A stretch of 52,168 bases of DNA from Nocardioides lacusdianchii (GTDB lineage: Bacteria > Actinomycetota > Actinomycetes > Propionibacteriales > Nocardioidaceae), in assembly GCF_020102855.1 (NCBI RefSeq), contig NZ_JADHZD010000023.1:1-52168 (forward strand). Reading direction: 5' to 3'. Shown here piece after piece: positions 1 through 8,129 of this stretch (position 1 is the stretch's first letter; each line of letters opens with the position of its first letter). A program made the position numbers and the translations under genes. The notes beneath the pieces are model-generated. The model was not told the DNA's origin. It did not search any database and was given only the letters and a program-made list of their open reading frames with translations.

Positions 1-82
1 CCGGGGCCTCCTATGCCTGTGGATAGGTCGAGCAGGCCACTCCTGCCCGACAACCCACGTACATGCATGTGAGAGGCCCCGG
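1..82. repeat. Inverted repeat / possible hairpin at left edge
   Basis: A 10-bp perfect inverted repeat (CCGGGGCCTC at 1-10, GAGGCCCCGG at 73-82) encloses about 62 nt that also contain a short CAGG/CCTG pairing and the palindrome ACATGCATGT at 61-70. It may be the terminator of a gene to the left of the window or a structured leader. The window starts exactly at the first base of the repeat, so the arm may extend further left. No coding signal is seen in 1-205. Confidence 0.35.
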
Positions 83-205
83 CCCGCAACCCCCTCACGC
101 CGAGGCGGTCACGTCATACCGTCTGACGCGAAGCCTGTCGCCCACGGCTGCGCTTGGCTACGGTGAGGTCACGTCACCGTGCACGACCGGACGAGAGGTG
201 CCCCG

Positions 206-637
206 ATGAAGATCAACGACGTCATCCACGCCAAGTCGCAGCAGGCCGTGGTGACCATCAGCCCCGACGCCACCGTGCGCGAGCTCGTCGCGCTGCTCGC
301 CGAGCACAACGTCGGCGCCCTCGTGGTGAGCGACGACGGCGAGCGCGTCTCCGGCATCGTCAGCGAGCGCGACGTCGTACGCCGCCTGCACGCCGACGAC
401 GCCGTCCTGGACGCCCCAGTGAGCATGATCATGACCGAGGACGTACGCACCTGCGCCGGCACCGACGGCCTCACCGACCTCATGCAGACGATGACCGAGC
501 ACCGCATCCGGCACGTCCCGGTGGTGGCCGACGGACGGCTGACCGGCATCATCTCCATCGGTGACGTGGTCAAGAGCCGCATCGGCGAGCTCGAGTTCGA
601 GCGCGACCAGCTCGACCACTACGTCCACCAGACCTGA
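206..637 (+). CDS. CBS-domain protein (tandem CBS pair)
   Basis: This 143-residue protein is essentially two CBS motifs (about residues 8-62 and 72-128) with no other domain. The second repeat is marked by HRIRHVPVV and GIISIGDVV. Stand-alone CBS pairs bind adenine nucleotides (AMP, ATP, SAM) and act as small regulatory modules in the cytoplasm. The ATG at 206 was chosen because GAGAGGTG lies just upstream and the first CBS strand begins a few residues later; an in-frame GTG at 179 would add nine unconserved residues. The FKBP gene follows after 22 bp on the same strand. The partner protein cannot be deduced here. Confidence 0.85.
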   Translation: MKINDVIHAKSQQAVVTISPDATVRELVALLAEHNVGALVVSDDGERVSGIVSERDVVRRLHADDAVLDAPVSMIMTEDVRTCAGTDGLTDLMQTMTEHRIRHVPVVADGRLTGIISIGDVVKSRIGELEFERDQLDHYVHQT

Positions 638-659
638 CACCCGACTGATTGGAAACACA

Positions 660-1031
660 GTGAGCCAGAAGCCCGACGTCGACCCGCACATGGGCGAGGT
701 GCCCGCCGACCTCGAGGTCACCGACCTCGTCGAGGGCGACGGCACCGAGGCCACGTCCGGCTCGACCGTCTCGGTCCACTACGTCGGCGTCGCCCACTCC
801 ACGGGCGAGGAGTTCGACGCGTCCTACAACCGCGGCACGCCGCTGCAGTTCCGCCTCGGCATCGGCCAGGTCATCTCCGGCTGGGACACCGGCGTGCAGG
901 GCATGAAGGTGGGCGGTCGCCGTCGCCTCGTCATCCCGCCGCACCTCGGCTACGGCGACCGCGGAGCGGGCGGCGTGATCAAGCCCGGCGAGACGCTGAT
1001 CTTCGTGGTGGACCTGCTCGAGGTCCGCTGA
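660..1031 (+). CDS. FKBP-type peptidyl-prolyl cis-trans isomerase
   Basis: This is a 123-residue single-domain FKBP. Core motifs include VSVHYVG, GEEFDASYNRG, FRLGIGQVISGWD, GVQGMKVGGRRRLVIPP and the C-terminal strand LIFVVDLLEV, which together form the FK506-type active-site pocket. It catalyses cis-trans isomerisation of Xaa-Pro bonds. No signal peptide is visible, so it is probably cytoplasmic. The start is taken as GTG at 660, 22 bp after the CBS gene, giving MSQKPDVDPHMGEVPADL; the ATG at 690 is an alternative that would still keep the whole domain. Length is normal for bacterial single-domain FKBPs. Confidence 0.9.
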   Translation: MSQKPDVDPHMGEVPADLEVTDLVEGDGTEATSGSTVSVHYVGVAHSTGEEFDASYNRGTPLQFRLGIGQVISGWDTGVQGMKVGGRRRLVIPPHLGYGDRGAGGVIKPGETLIFVVDLLEVR

Positions 1032-1067
1032 CCCCACCCGCGTACGCACCCACGCCGGGCGGCTCCC

Positions 1068-1751
1068 TCACCCCTGGGCGTCGTGGACCAGGATCGCGAC
1101 CTGCACCCGGTTCTCCACGCCCAGCTTGGTGAAGAGCCGCCCGACGTGCGTCTTGACCGTCGGCACGCCCATGTAGAGCTCGGCGGCGATGTCGGCGTTG
1201 CTCAGCCCGCGCGCGACCCCCTCGGCCACGTCGCGCTCGCGCTCGGTGAGCGCGGCCAGGGCCGCCTGCGCCGAGCGCGCGCGCTCGTGCACCTCCGTCG
1301 CCGGGTCGGTGCGCGTCACGGCAGCGATCAGCTGCGCGGTGACGCTCGGGGAGAGCATCGGGTGGCCCGCCGCGACGGTGCGGACGGCCTCGACCAGGCG
1401 CGCCGGCGGCGTGTCCTTGAGGAGGAACCCCGCGGCTCCGGCCCGCAGCGCGCGCAGCACCATGTCGTCGGTGTCGAAGGTCGTCAGCACGATGATCTTC
1501 AGGTCGGGGTGGTGCGCCAGCAGCTCGGTGGTGGCGCTGAGCCCGTCGCGCACGGGCATGCGGATGTCCATCAGCACCACGTCGGCGTCCGACGCCGGCA
1601 CCACCCGCAGGGCCTCCTCGCCGTCGCCGGCCTCGGCGACGACCACGAGGTCGGAGTCGCCTCCCAGCATCATGCCGAGCGCGGCGCGCACCATCGGGTC
1701 GTCGTCGACGACCGCGAGCCGGACCGGACCGTCGTCGCTGGCTGACCTCAC
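1068..1751 (-). CDS. NarL/LuxR-family response regulator
   Basis: This 227-residue regulator has an N-terminal receiver domain (acidic cluster VVDDDPM near residue 18, phospho-acceptor Asp62 in VVLMDIRMP, Thr in VLTTFD, Lys in FLLKD). The C-terminal LuxR-type HTH is at about 160-220 (LTERERDVAEGVARGLSNADIAAELYMGVPTVKTHVGRLFTKLG). It starts at GTG 1751, overlapping the TGA of the histidine kinase as GTGA, so the pair is translationally coupled. The likely role is transcriptional control by phosphorylation from the adjacent kinase. By analogy with many actinobacterial loci the divergent ABC-2 exporter at 3054-4756 is a plausible target, but that is inference. Confidence 0.92.
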   Translation of the reverse strand: MRSASDDGPVRLAVVDDDPMVRAALGMMLGGDSDLVVVAEAGDGEEALRVVPASDADVVLMDIRMPVRDGLSATTELLAHHPDLKIIVLTTFDTDDMVLRALRAGAAGFLLKDTPPARLVEAVRTVAAGHPMLSPSVTAQLIAAVTRTDPATEVHERARSAQAALAALTERERDVAEGVARGLSNADIAAELYMGVPTVKTHVGRLFTKLGVENRVQVAILVHDAQG

Positions 1752-2914
1752 GAGTCCCACGGTATCCACGCCCGCACCGCGTAGCCCCCGGTGGTGTCGG
1801 TGCCGTGGCTGATCCGGCCACCGGCCAGCGTCGCCCGCTCCTGCAGGCCCAGCAGTCCCAGCCCCGAGGCCGGCAGCGACGGCGTCACCACCGGGCCGAC
1901 CGGCGCCGCGTTGCGCACGCCGACGACCAGGCCGTCCTCGGCCGTTCCCGCCACGTCCACGGTCACCGCCGTGCCGGGCGCGTGCTTGCGGGCGTTGGTG
2001 AGCGCCTCCTGCACGATCCGGTAGGCGGTGCGGCCGACGCCGGGCGGGACCTCGCCCTCGATGCGACGGGAGAGACGTACGCGCATCCCGCCGGCCGCCT
2101 CCTCCGCCACCAGCGCGGCGAGGTCGTCGAGGCCGGGCTGGGGCCGCTCCGGTGCGGCGTCGGCCGGCTGGAGCGGGTCCCGGAGCACGCCGAGGACAGC
2201 GCGCAGGTCCGTGAGGGCCCGGTGCGCGTTGTCCTCGATCGACCGGGCGGCACTCGCCTGCTCCTCGGCCGAGAGGTCGGTGCGGAACCCGAGGGCACCG
2301 GCGTGCATCGCGACCAGCGAGATGCGGTGGGCCAGCACGTCGTGCATCTCGCGGGCGATCTTCGTGCGCTCGGCCGCCTGCGCCTGGGCGACCCGGGCCC
2401 GCTGCTCGCGCTCCGCGGTCAGCGCGCGCTCGCGGTAGGAGTCGACCAGCTGGCGCTGCGAGCCCATCGCGTAGCCCGTCGCGACGAGGATCCCGACGAC
2501 GAGGGCCCCGAAGGCGATCGAGGCCCACAGCGGCAGCGTGTCCTGGGCGATGCCGATCCGCTCCTGCACGACGCCGGCCAGCACGTTGAGCGGTCCCACC
2601 ACCGCGACCAGGCGCCACCGCCGGTGCGAGGCGATGGACCCGAGGATCCACGACCCGGGCCCTGCGCTCGAGGCGGAGACGCACGAGAAGACCAGCAGCA
2701 CACCGGCCACCAGCGCCGGCCTGCGGTGGCGCCAACGGATGAGGACGAAGGAGAGCAGCCCCAGGACCGGGTCGCCGACGAGGAACCACGTCACAGCGGC
2801 CTGCGGGGTGCGCTCGCTCGCGCCGACCAGCGGGATCACCCAGACGCTGAGGCTGATGAACAGGGCGAGGGCGTAGCGCCAGGTCGCTGCGAAGCGGCCG
2901 GTTCCCCTCTCCAT
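1748..2914 (-). CDS. NarL-type sensor histidine kinase
   Basis: This 388-residue membrane kinase has about five hydrophobic segments in residues 12-150. A coiled linker follows, then a HisKA_3 dimerisation domain with the phospho-acceptor His191 in REMHDVLAHR and a HATPase_c domain (N-box EALTNARKHAP, G-box near SGLGLLGLQERATLAGG). There is no extracellular sensor domain, so it probably senses the membrane or an exporter state, as in DesK/LiaS-like kinases. The ATG at 2914 is the only start ahead of the first membrane segment. It is upstream of and overlaps the response regulator, and is divergent from the ABC transporter. Confidence 0.92.
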   Translation of the reverse strand: MERGTGRFAATWRYALALFISLSVWVIPLVGASERTPQAAVTWFLVGDPVLGLLSFVLIRWRHRRPALVAGVLLVFSCVSASSAGPGSWILGSIASHRRWRLVAVVGPLNVLAGVVQERIGIAQDTLPLWASIAFGALVVGILVATGYAMGSQRQLVDSYRERALTAEREQRARVAQAQAAERTKIAREMHDVLAHRISLVAMHAGALGFRTDLSAEEQASAARSIEDNAHRALTDLRAVLGVLRDPLQPADAAPERPQPGLDDLAALVAEEAAGGMRVRLSRRIEGEVPPGVGRTAYRIVQEALTNARKHAPGTAVTVDVAGTAEDGLVVGVRNAAPVGPVVTPSLPASGLGLLGLQERATLAGGRISHGTDTTGGYAVRAWIPWDS

Positions 2915-3053
2915 GGACCGAGGCTAGGACACCGCAGGACCACGGCGCGTCCGACCAAGGTGTCGCACCGGGACCGAGGTCGATACCGGGGTCGGACCCC
3001 GTCGACCCCTGGGCCCGATGCCCCAGGCACCGGTCACGGCCGAGGGTGGAGCC
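2915..3053. promoter_or_regulatory. Divergent control region, two-component system / ABC exporter
   Basis: This 139-bp gap separates the histidine kinase (left) from the ABC ATPase (right). It holds a 9-bp direct repeat, GGACCGAGG, at 2915-2923 and 2971-2979, about 56 bp apart, and a GGGGTC...GACCCC partial dyad near 2990-3017. No convincing -10/-35 pair was recognised. It is listed because the arrangement suggests the response regulator may act here; this was not shown by any matched consensus. Confidence 0.3.
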
Positions 3054-3950
3054 ATGATCACAGTCGAGAACCTCACCAAGCGCTACGGCGGCTTCACCGC
3101 CGTCGACGACATCTCCTTCGAGGTGCGCCCCGGGAGCGTCGTCGGCTTCCTCGGCCCCAACGGTGCCGGCAAGTCCACGGCGATGCGGATGATGACCGGC
3201 CTGACGCCACCCACGTCGGGCCGGGCCACGATCCTGGGCCAGACCTACCGCGAGCTGCACAACCCGGGCCGCCAGGTCGGCGTCATGCTCGACGCCTCGG
3301 CGCAGCACCCCGGCCGTACGGGCCGCGAGGTGCTCCGCGTGGCCGCCGTCTCGGTCGGCGTCTCGAAGTCCCGCGTCGAGGAGGTGCTCGCCCTGGTCGG
3401 CCTCACCGACGAGGAGGCGGGCCGCCGGGTGCGCAACTACTCCCTCGGCATGCGCCAGCGGCTCGGCATCGCCGCCGCCCTCCTCGGTGAGCCGCAGGTG
3501 CTCGTCCTGGACGAGCCGGCCAACGGCCTCGACCCGCAGGGCATCCACTGGATGCGCGGGCTCCTGCGCCGCTTCGCCGACGGCGGCGGCACGGTGCTGC
3601 TGTCGAGCCACCTGCTCCACGAGGTGCAGATCGTCGCCGACGACCTCGTGATGATCGGCCGCGGCCGGATCGTCGCGATGGGCTCGAAGGAGGAGCTGCT
3701 GGCTCGGGGCGGCACGACCGTCCAGTCCACCGACGACGCCCGCCTGGCCCGGCTGCTGGAGGCGGCCGACGTACCGGTCTCCCGCACCGGTTCCGGCCTG
3801 GTGGTCGACGCCGAGGCACGCGTGGTGGGCGAGCTCGCCGCCCGCGAGTCCGTCGTGCTCCTCGAGCTGCGCTCCGGCGGTTCCGAGGGCCTCGAAGAGA
3901 TGTTCCTCGGCCTCACGGCCGCCACGTCCCGCGAAGGAGACGCAGCATGA
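3054..3950 (+). CDS. ABC-2-type exporter, ATP-binding subunit
   Basis: This 298-residue ATPase has Walker A GPNGAGKST (residues 34-42), signature YSLGMRQRLGIA, Walker B VLVLDEPANGLDP and switch-His in SSHLLHEV. The C-terminal extension is typical of drug or lantibiotic-type (CcmA/DrrA-like) ATPases. It energises the membrane subunit encoded immediately downstream, which overlaps it as ATGA. The ATG at 3054 is preceded by GGTGGA; an upstream in-frame ATG at 3018 would add 12 residues with no conservation. The substrate is unknown. The divergent two-component system suggests stress- or drug-induced expression. Confidence 0.93.
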   Translation: MITVENLTKRYGGFTAVDDISFEVRPGSVVGFLGPNGAGKSTAMRMMTGLTPPTSGRATILGQTYRELHNPGRQVGVMLDASAQHPGRTGREVLRVAAVSVGVSKSRVEEVLALVGLTDEEAGRRVRNYSLGMRQRLGIAAALLGEPQVLVLDEPANGLDPQGIHWMRGLLRRFADGGGTVLLSSHLLHEVQIVADDLVMIGRGRIVAMGSKEELLARGGTTVQSTDDARLARLLEAADVPVSRTGSGLVVDAEARVVGELAARESVVLLELRSGGSEGLEEMFLGLTAATSREGDAA

Positions 3951-4756
3951 GCACCGACACCACCCGATCCGCTGCCCCCGCCGTCGGTGGAGGCACCGGC
4001 GACGCACCCACCGCCACCGCCCTGGAGGGCCGTCCGGGCGTGCCATTCGCCCGGACGTTCCGGGCCGAGCTGCGCAAGATGGTCGACACCCGCGCCGGTC
4101 GCTGGATGGTCATCGTGATGGCCGCCGTCAGCGTCCTCATCCTGGCGGGCTTCGTGATCTGGGGTCCCGCCGAGGACGCGTCCTTCCACGGCCTCCTGGA
4201 GCTCTCGACGCTGCCGCTGGCGTTGCTGCTGCCGATCATCGGCATCATGGCCGCCACGGCCGAGTGGTCGCAGCGCACCGGGCTGGTCACCTTCGTGCTC
4301 GAGCCGCGCCGGGGACGGGTGGTGGTCGCCAAGGCCCTGGCCGCCCTCGTCCTCGCGGCCGTCGTCCTCGCAGCCGCGGTCGCGGCGTCAGCCGTGGCGA
4401 ACGTCGTCGGTGGCACCGGTGAGTGGGACCTCACCGCCGCGACCGGCGGTGGCCTGACGCTCGCACTGCTGATCTTCACCCTGCAGGGCGTGGCCTTCGG
4501 CCTGCTGTTCCTCAACACGCCGGTCGCGATCGTGTCCGTGCTCGTCCTGCCGACCGTGTGGTCGATCGCGTCGATGGCCGTCTCCTCGCTGGAGGACGCC
4601 GCACGCTGGCTGAACCTCGACCTGGTGACCCAGCCGCTCTTCGCCGGCGAGATGGCCGGCCGGGACTGGGCGCAGCTCGCCACGTCGAGTGCGGTGTGGG
4701 TGCTGCTGCCGTTGGCGGTCGGGACCTACCGCGTCCTCCATCGTGAGGTGAAGTAG
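3947..4756 (+). CDS. ABC-2-type exporter, permease subunit
   Basis: This 269-residue integral membrane protein has about six hydrophobic segments (for example VIVMAAVSVLILAGFVIW, LPLALLLPIIGIMAA, ALAALVLAAVVLAAAVAASA). A Pro/Gly/Thr-rich, cytoplasmic N-terminus precedes the conserved start of the domain, FARTFRAELRKMVDTRAGRW. It forms the translocation pore with the preceding ATPase; its ATG lies within that gene's stop (ATGA, 3947-3950). The cargo cannot be read from sequence. Confidence 0.9.
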   Translation: MSTDTTRSAAPAVGGGTGDAPTATALEGRPGVPFARTFRAELRKMVDTRAGRWMVIVMAAVSVLILAGFVIWGPAEDASFHGLLELSTLPLALLLPIIGIMAATAEWSQRTGLVTFVLEPRRGRVVVAKALAALVLAAVVLAAAVAASAVANVVGGTGEWDLTAATGGGLTLALLIFTLQGVAFGLLFLNTPVAIVSVLVLPTVWSIASMAVSSLEDAARWLNLDLVTQPLFAGEMAGRDWAQLATSSAVWVLLPLAVGTYRVLHREVK

Positions 4757-4780
4757 CCGGGGGGCCTCACCTCACCCCGG
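4743..4780. terminator. Putative bidirectional terminator
   Basis: GTGAGGTG (4743-4750, inside the last codons of the permease) pairs with CACCTCAC at 4768-4775, and CCGGGG (4757-4762) can pair with CCCCGG (4775-4780). The element lies between convergent genes and has no U-tract, as is common in high-GC actinobacteria. Confidence 0.45.
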
Positions 4781-4803
4781 TCGCCACCGACTCCTCACAC
4801 GAG

Positions 4804-5064
4804 TCACCAGGGGACGTCGATCTCGACCTCTCCGGTGGCGACCCTGGCCGCCAGCGGTCCCAGCGTGACCACGTCACCCGGGACGAGCTGGCGGCCCCGT
4901 CGCGTCTCGACCTCGTCGTTGACCCTCACGGCGCCGTCGGCGATCACCGGCTTGGCCTCCGCGCCCGTCTCGACGAGGTTGGCGAGCTTGAGGAACTGGC
5001 CGAGCCGGATCGACTCGTCGCGGATCGGGACGTCGATCGGCACGGGTCGGTCGTCGGCAGCCAT
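4804..5064 (-). CDS. S4-domain RNA-binding protein
   Basis: This 86-residue protein is nearly all one S4 fold: SIRLGQFLKLANLVETGAEAK, VNDEVETRRGRQLVPGDVV. S4 modules bind structured RNA; this short stand-alone form resembles the YbcJ group, which is usually ribosome-associated. Start is taken at ATG 5064 (MAADDRP); a TTG at 5076 would add four residues. It is divergent from the phospholipase D-like gene, only 36 bp away, so the promoters must overlap. Confidence 0.8.
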   Translation of the reverse strand: MAADDRPVPIDVPIRDESIRLGQFLKLANLVETGAEAKPVIADGAVRVNDEVETRRGRQLVPGDVVTLGPLAARVATGEVEIDVPW

Positions 5065-5100
5065 GGGCCCAGTCAACCAGTAGACCTAGGGTGGACCACC

Positions 5101-6291
5101 GTGCGGACACGAACCCTGCTCACCGTCCTGGTCCTGGGGCTGCTGGCCCCCCTGCTCACGCTCGGCGCGCCCACCCAGGCCCGCGAGGCGGCACAGCCCG
5201 GTAAGAGCGGGTGCGAGGCGCGCGGCGGCATCGAGGTGTGCTTCACGTCCCCGCCCACGCGGCGCAACGACCCGACCGTGCTGGCCCGGCCCGCCCGGCT
5301 CTTCGACACCGCCGGCCCCGGAGACACGATCCGGATCGCCATGTTCCGCTGGGACATCGAGCCACCCACCGACGCGATCCTCGCCGCCCAGCGACGGGGC
5401 GCCACCGTGCTCCTCGTCGGCGACGACGACCTGCGGCTCAACAGGCAGGGCCGGCGGCTGATCACCACGCTCGAGGAGCAGGACCCCGGGCGGACCAACG
5501 TGACGATCTGCCGGGGTGCCTGCCTGCCCTGGCGCGCCAAGGGCCCCTTCCCGGACAGCCAGAACGTCCAGCACCTGAAGTTCTACGTCACCGACATCGG
5601 CGGGGTGCAGTCGTTCATCACGTCCTCGGCCAACCTCGAGGACCGGCAGTACCGGCAGTACAACTCCTTCCTCAAGATCGACGATCCCGGCCTGCACCAG
5701 TTCGGCCTCGACTACTTCGCCCGCCTCCAGGCGCAGAGCCTGAAGGTCGACGGGGTGCGCTGGAGCGACCGGCAGAAGGTGTGGCGCAGCGGTGACACGA
5801 CCGCGGCCGTCTACCCCAGCCGCGACGACCTGCTGCTCTCCACCCTGCGCGACCTCTCCTGCACGCGGGGCGCCCGCGACGTGTCGGCGATGTTCGCGGT
5901 GATCCAGCGTGCCGACGTACGCAACCAGCTCGCGCGGCTGTCACGGTCGGGGTGCCGGGTCCGGATCGTCACCTCGCGCAACACCATCGAGAACTGGCTG
6001 GAGCAGCCGCTCGCGGCGGGCGACATCCCCGACGCGCGCGTGCGGACGGTGCTGACCCACGACAAGATGCTCGCCGTGCACGCGAAGTTCCGCGGTCGGG
6101 CCACGCACCTGGTCGTGACCGGCACGTCCAACACCACGTGCGGCGGCCTGCTCTACAACGACGAGGTGATGCTGCGCATCGTCGGCAACCGGTGGCTGCA
6201 CGGGCAGTACCTCGCGCACTTCGACGACGCGTACGCCCGCGCGTGGCAGGGCCGCTCGCAGGTCATGCCGGTGATGAAGCCCTGTCGTTGA
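5101..6291 (+). CDS. Secreted phospholipase D-like (HKD) protein
   Basis: This 396-residue protein begins with a Sec signal peptide (RTRTLLTVLVLGLLAPLLTLGAP, cleavage near residue 27). Two HKD half-sites follow: H158-x-K160 in QHLKFYVTD with SSANLEDRQYRQYN, and H327-x-K329 in VHAKFRGR followed by GTSNTT. The second site keeps the Asn/Ser after the Gly but lacks the classical Asp spacing, as is common in divergent PLD-like proteins. It probably hydrolyses phosphodiester bonds (lipid, nucleic acid or wall polymer) outside the cell; the substrate is not evident. Four Cys residues near 38, 47 and 138-142 could form disulfides. GTG at 5101 is preceded by AGGGTGG. Confidence 0.85.
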   Translation: MRTRTLLTVLVLGLLAPLLTLGAPTQAREAAQPGKSGCEARGGIEVCFTSPPTRRNDPTVLARPARLFDTAGPGDTIRIAMFRWDIEPPTDAILAAQRRGATVLLVGDDDLRLNRQGRRLITTLEEQDPGRTNVTICRGACLPWRAKGPFPDSQNVQHLKFYVTDIGGVQSFITSSANLEDRQYRQYNSFLKIDDPGLHQFGLDYFARLQAQSLKVDGVRWSDRQKVWRSGDTTAAVYPSRDDLLLSTLRDLSCTRGARDVSAMFAVIQRADVRNQLARLSRSGCRVRIVTSRNTIENWLEQPLAAGDIPDARVRTVLTHDKMLAVHAKFRGRATHLVVTGTSNTTCGGLLYNDEVMLRIVGNRWLHGQYLAHFDDAYARAWQGRSQVMPVMKPCR

Positions 6292-6292
6292 T

Positions 6293-6314
6293 CAGGGCTG
6301 CGGCCGAGGCCCTG
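6293..6314. terminator. Weak hairpin between convergent genes
   Basis: CAGGGC (6293-6298) can pair with GCCCTG (6309-6314) across a 10-nt loop, just after the PLD-like stop and just before the end of the DUF445 gene. The stem is short and there is no U-tract. Confidence 0.3.
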
Positions 6315-6319
6315 CCGGC

Positions 6320-7618
6320 TCAGTGCACGGCCAGGCTGAGGGCGTGGATGAGCACGCCCACCAGTCCGCCCACGATCGTGCCGTTGATCCGGATGAACTG
6401 CAGGTCGCGGCCCACGTGCAGCTCGATGCGGCGCGCGGCCTCCTTGCCGTCCCACCGCTCGATCGTGTGGGTGATCACGGTCGTGAGCTCGGCGCCGTAG
6501 CGCTCGACGGCGAAGACCGTCAGGTCGGCCGCCATCCGGTCGAGGCGCTCACGCAGCGCGGCGTCGTCGCGGAGTCGCCCGGCGAACGCGCTCAGCTCGT
6601 CGAGCAGGCGCTGCCGCACCGCACCCTGCGGGTCCTGGATCGAGCCGAGCAGCGCCGAGCGCATGGCCTTCCACAGCGAGATCGCGGTCGTGACGACCTG
6701 CGGGTGGTCGAGCAGGCGCTCCTTGAGGCCCTCGGTGCGGCGCTGGGTCTCGGCGTCGTTGAGCAGGTCGTGGGCGAGCTGGCCGAGCATCGAGTCCAGC
6801 GCCTCGCGGGCCCGGTGGTGCGGGTCGTCGCGGATGTCCTCGAGCCAGGCGAGGGCCTGCACGTGCAAGCGGGAGGTGACCGCGTCGTTGAGCTTGGGCG
6901 GGGCCCACCACGGGGCGCGCTCCTCGAGCACCCGCGTGAAGGTCTCGGGATTGTCGACCAGCCAGCTGTGCAGCTCGTCGACGGCGAGGTCGACCAGCCC
7001 GTGGTGGAGGTCGTCACGCAGCACCTCCATGAGCGTCGTGCCCAGCAAGGGCGAGATCGGCTCCTCGCGGAAGCGCGGCACGAGTGCCTGCGTGACCAGG
7101 TCGGCGACGTGGTCGTCGCGCACCTTGCCCAGCGCGATGGCCGCCACCTCGGCGAACTCGTCGACCACGCGACGGGCGTGTGCCTCCTCGCCGAGCCAGT
7201 CACCGACGCGCGCCGAGATCGTCGCGGCGGCGACGCGCTCGCGGATGATGTCCTCCTGCAGGAAGTTCTCCCCCACGAACTCCTCGAGGCCCTTGCCCAG
7301 CTCGTCCTTGCGCTTGGGCACCAGCGCGGTGTGCGGGATCGGCAGTCCGAGCGGGTGCTTGAAGAGCGCCGTCACCGCGAACCAGTCGGCGATGGCGCCG
7401 ACCATCGACGCCTCGGCGCCGGCGTTGACGAAGCCCCAGAACCCATCGCGCCCCAACGTGGCGACGTACACGCAGGCGGCCAGGACGAGCAGCCCGACGG
7501 CGACCGTACGCATCTGTCGCAGGCCGCGTCGGCGCGCCTCGTCGGCGCCCGGATCGGGGGTGATGAGGGAGACGCGGGGCTGCGGGGCAGGGGGTGCGGC
7601 GGTGGCCTGGTCGGGCAT
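6320..7618 (-). CDS. DUF445 family membrane protein (YjiN-like)
   Basis: This 432-residue protein has a first membrane helix (about residues 36-55) leading into the hallmark DUF445 motif GAEASMVGAIADWFAVTALFKHPLGLPIPHTALVPKRKDELGKGLEEFV. A long helical, probably coiled-coil, middle region and a C-terminal membrane helix (FIRINGTIVGGLVGVLIHALSLAV) follow. The family function is not established. ATG 7618 was chosen because GGGGAGG sits 9 nt upstream; the ATG at 7627 would fall directly on that site. It is divergent from the cytidylyltransferase gene, 37 bp away. Confidence 0.88.
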   Translation of the reverse strand: MPDQATAAPPAPQPRVSLITPDPGADEARRRGLRQMRTVAVGLLVLAACVYVATLGRDGFWGFVNAGAEASMVGAIADWFAVTALFKHPLGLPIPHTALVPKRKDELGKGLEEFVGENFLQEDIIRERVAAATISARVGDWLGEEAHARRVVDEFAEVAAIALGKVRDDHVADLVTQALVPRFREEPISPLLGTTLMEVLRDDLHHGLVDLAVDELHSWLVDNPETFTRVLEERAPWWAPPKLNDAVTSRLHVQALAWLEDIRDDPHHRAREALDSMLGQLAHDLLNDAETQRRTEGLKERLLDHPQVVTTAISLWKAMRSALLGSIQDPQGAVRQRLLDELSAFAGRLRDDAALRERLDRMAADLTVFAVERYGAELTTVITHTIERWDGKEAARRIELHVGRDLQFIRINGTIVGGLVGVLIHALSLAVH

Positions 7619-7655
7619 GCGGACCATCCTCCCCGACCGTGCCAGAATGCCGCGC

Positions 7656-8051
7656 ATGCCTCGCACCGTGATCACCTTCGGAACGTTCGACGTGTTCCAT
7701 GTCGGGCACCTGCGGGTGCTGGAGCGGGCCGCGGCGCTCGGCGACCGCCTCGTCGTCGGCGTCTCCGCCGACGCGCTCAACGAGCGCAAGAAGGGCCGCG
7801 CGCCGATCTTCAGCGAGCGCGAGCGCCTCGCCATCGTCGGGGCGCTCAAGGTGGTCGACGAGGTCTTCGTCGAGGAGAGCCTGGAGCAGAAGCGCGACTA
7901 CATCGTGGAGCACGGCGCGGACGTGCTCGTGATGGGCGACGACTGGGCGGGCAAGTTCGACGAGCTCTCCGACGCCTGCGAGGTCGTCTACCTCGAGCGC
8001 ACGCCCGCGATCTCCACGACCGCGATCATCGAGCACATCGCCGACCTCTGA
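7656..8051 (+). CDS. Cytidylyltransferase of the glycerol-3-phosphate (TagD) type
   Basis: This 131-residue nucleotidyltransferase carries TFGTFDVFHVGHLRVLERA with the HxGH motif and a C-terminal RTPAISTT corresponding to the family RTxxISTT signature. Length matches TagD/GCT enzymes, which make CDP-glycerol from CTP and glycerol 3-phosphate for teichoic or phosphoglycerol polymers. Substrate is inferred from the family, since related enzymes use other polyol phosphates. ATG 7656 is used; an in-frame ATG at 7647 would add three residues. No teichoic acid genes are adjacent. Confidence 0.85.
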   Translation: MPRTVITFGTFDVFHVGHLRVLERAAALGDRLVVGVSADALNERKKGRAPIFSERERLAIVGALKVVDEVFVEESLEQKRDYIVEHGADVLVMGDDWAGKFDELSDACEVVYLERTPAISTTAIIEHIADL

Positions 8052-8129
8052 GCCGTGCCGGGCGTCCACCGGGCGCGGGGCGCCCGGAGCGTTAGGCTCG
8101 TCCACGAGATGACAACCACGAGGGGAACC

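Noticed and set aside
1068..4046. A 992-codon open frame on the minus strand spanning the ABC ATPase and kinase
   Set aside because: Only its last 227 codons are coding (the response regulator). The rest is antisense or out of frame with genes that have clear Walker and kinase motifs.
4804..5100. Riboswitch or RNA gene between the S4 and PLD-like genes
   Set aside because: The gap is only 36 bp between starts and no conserved RNA structure was recognised.
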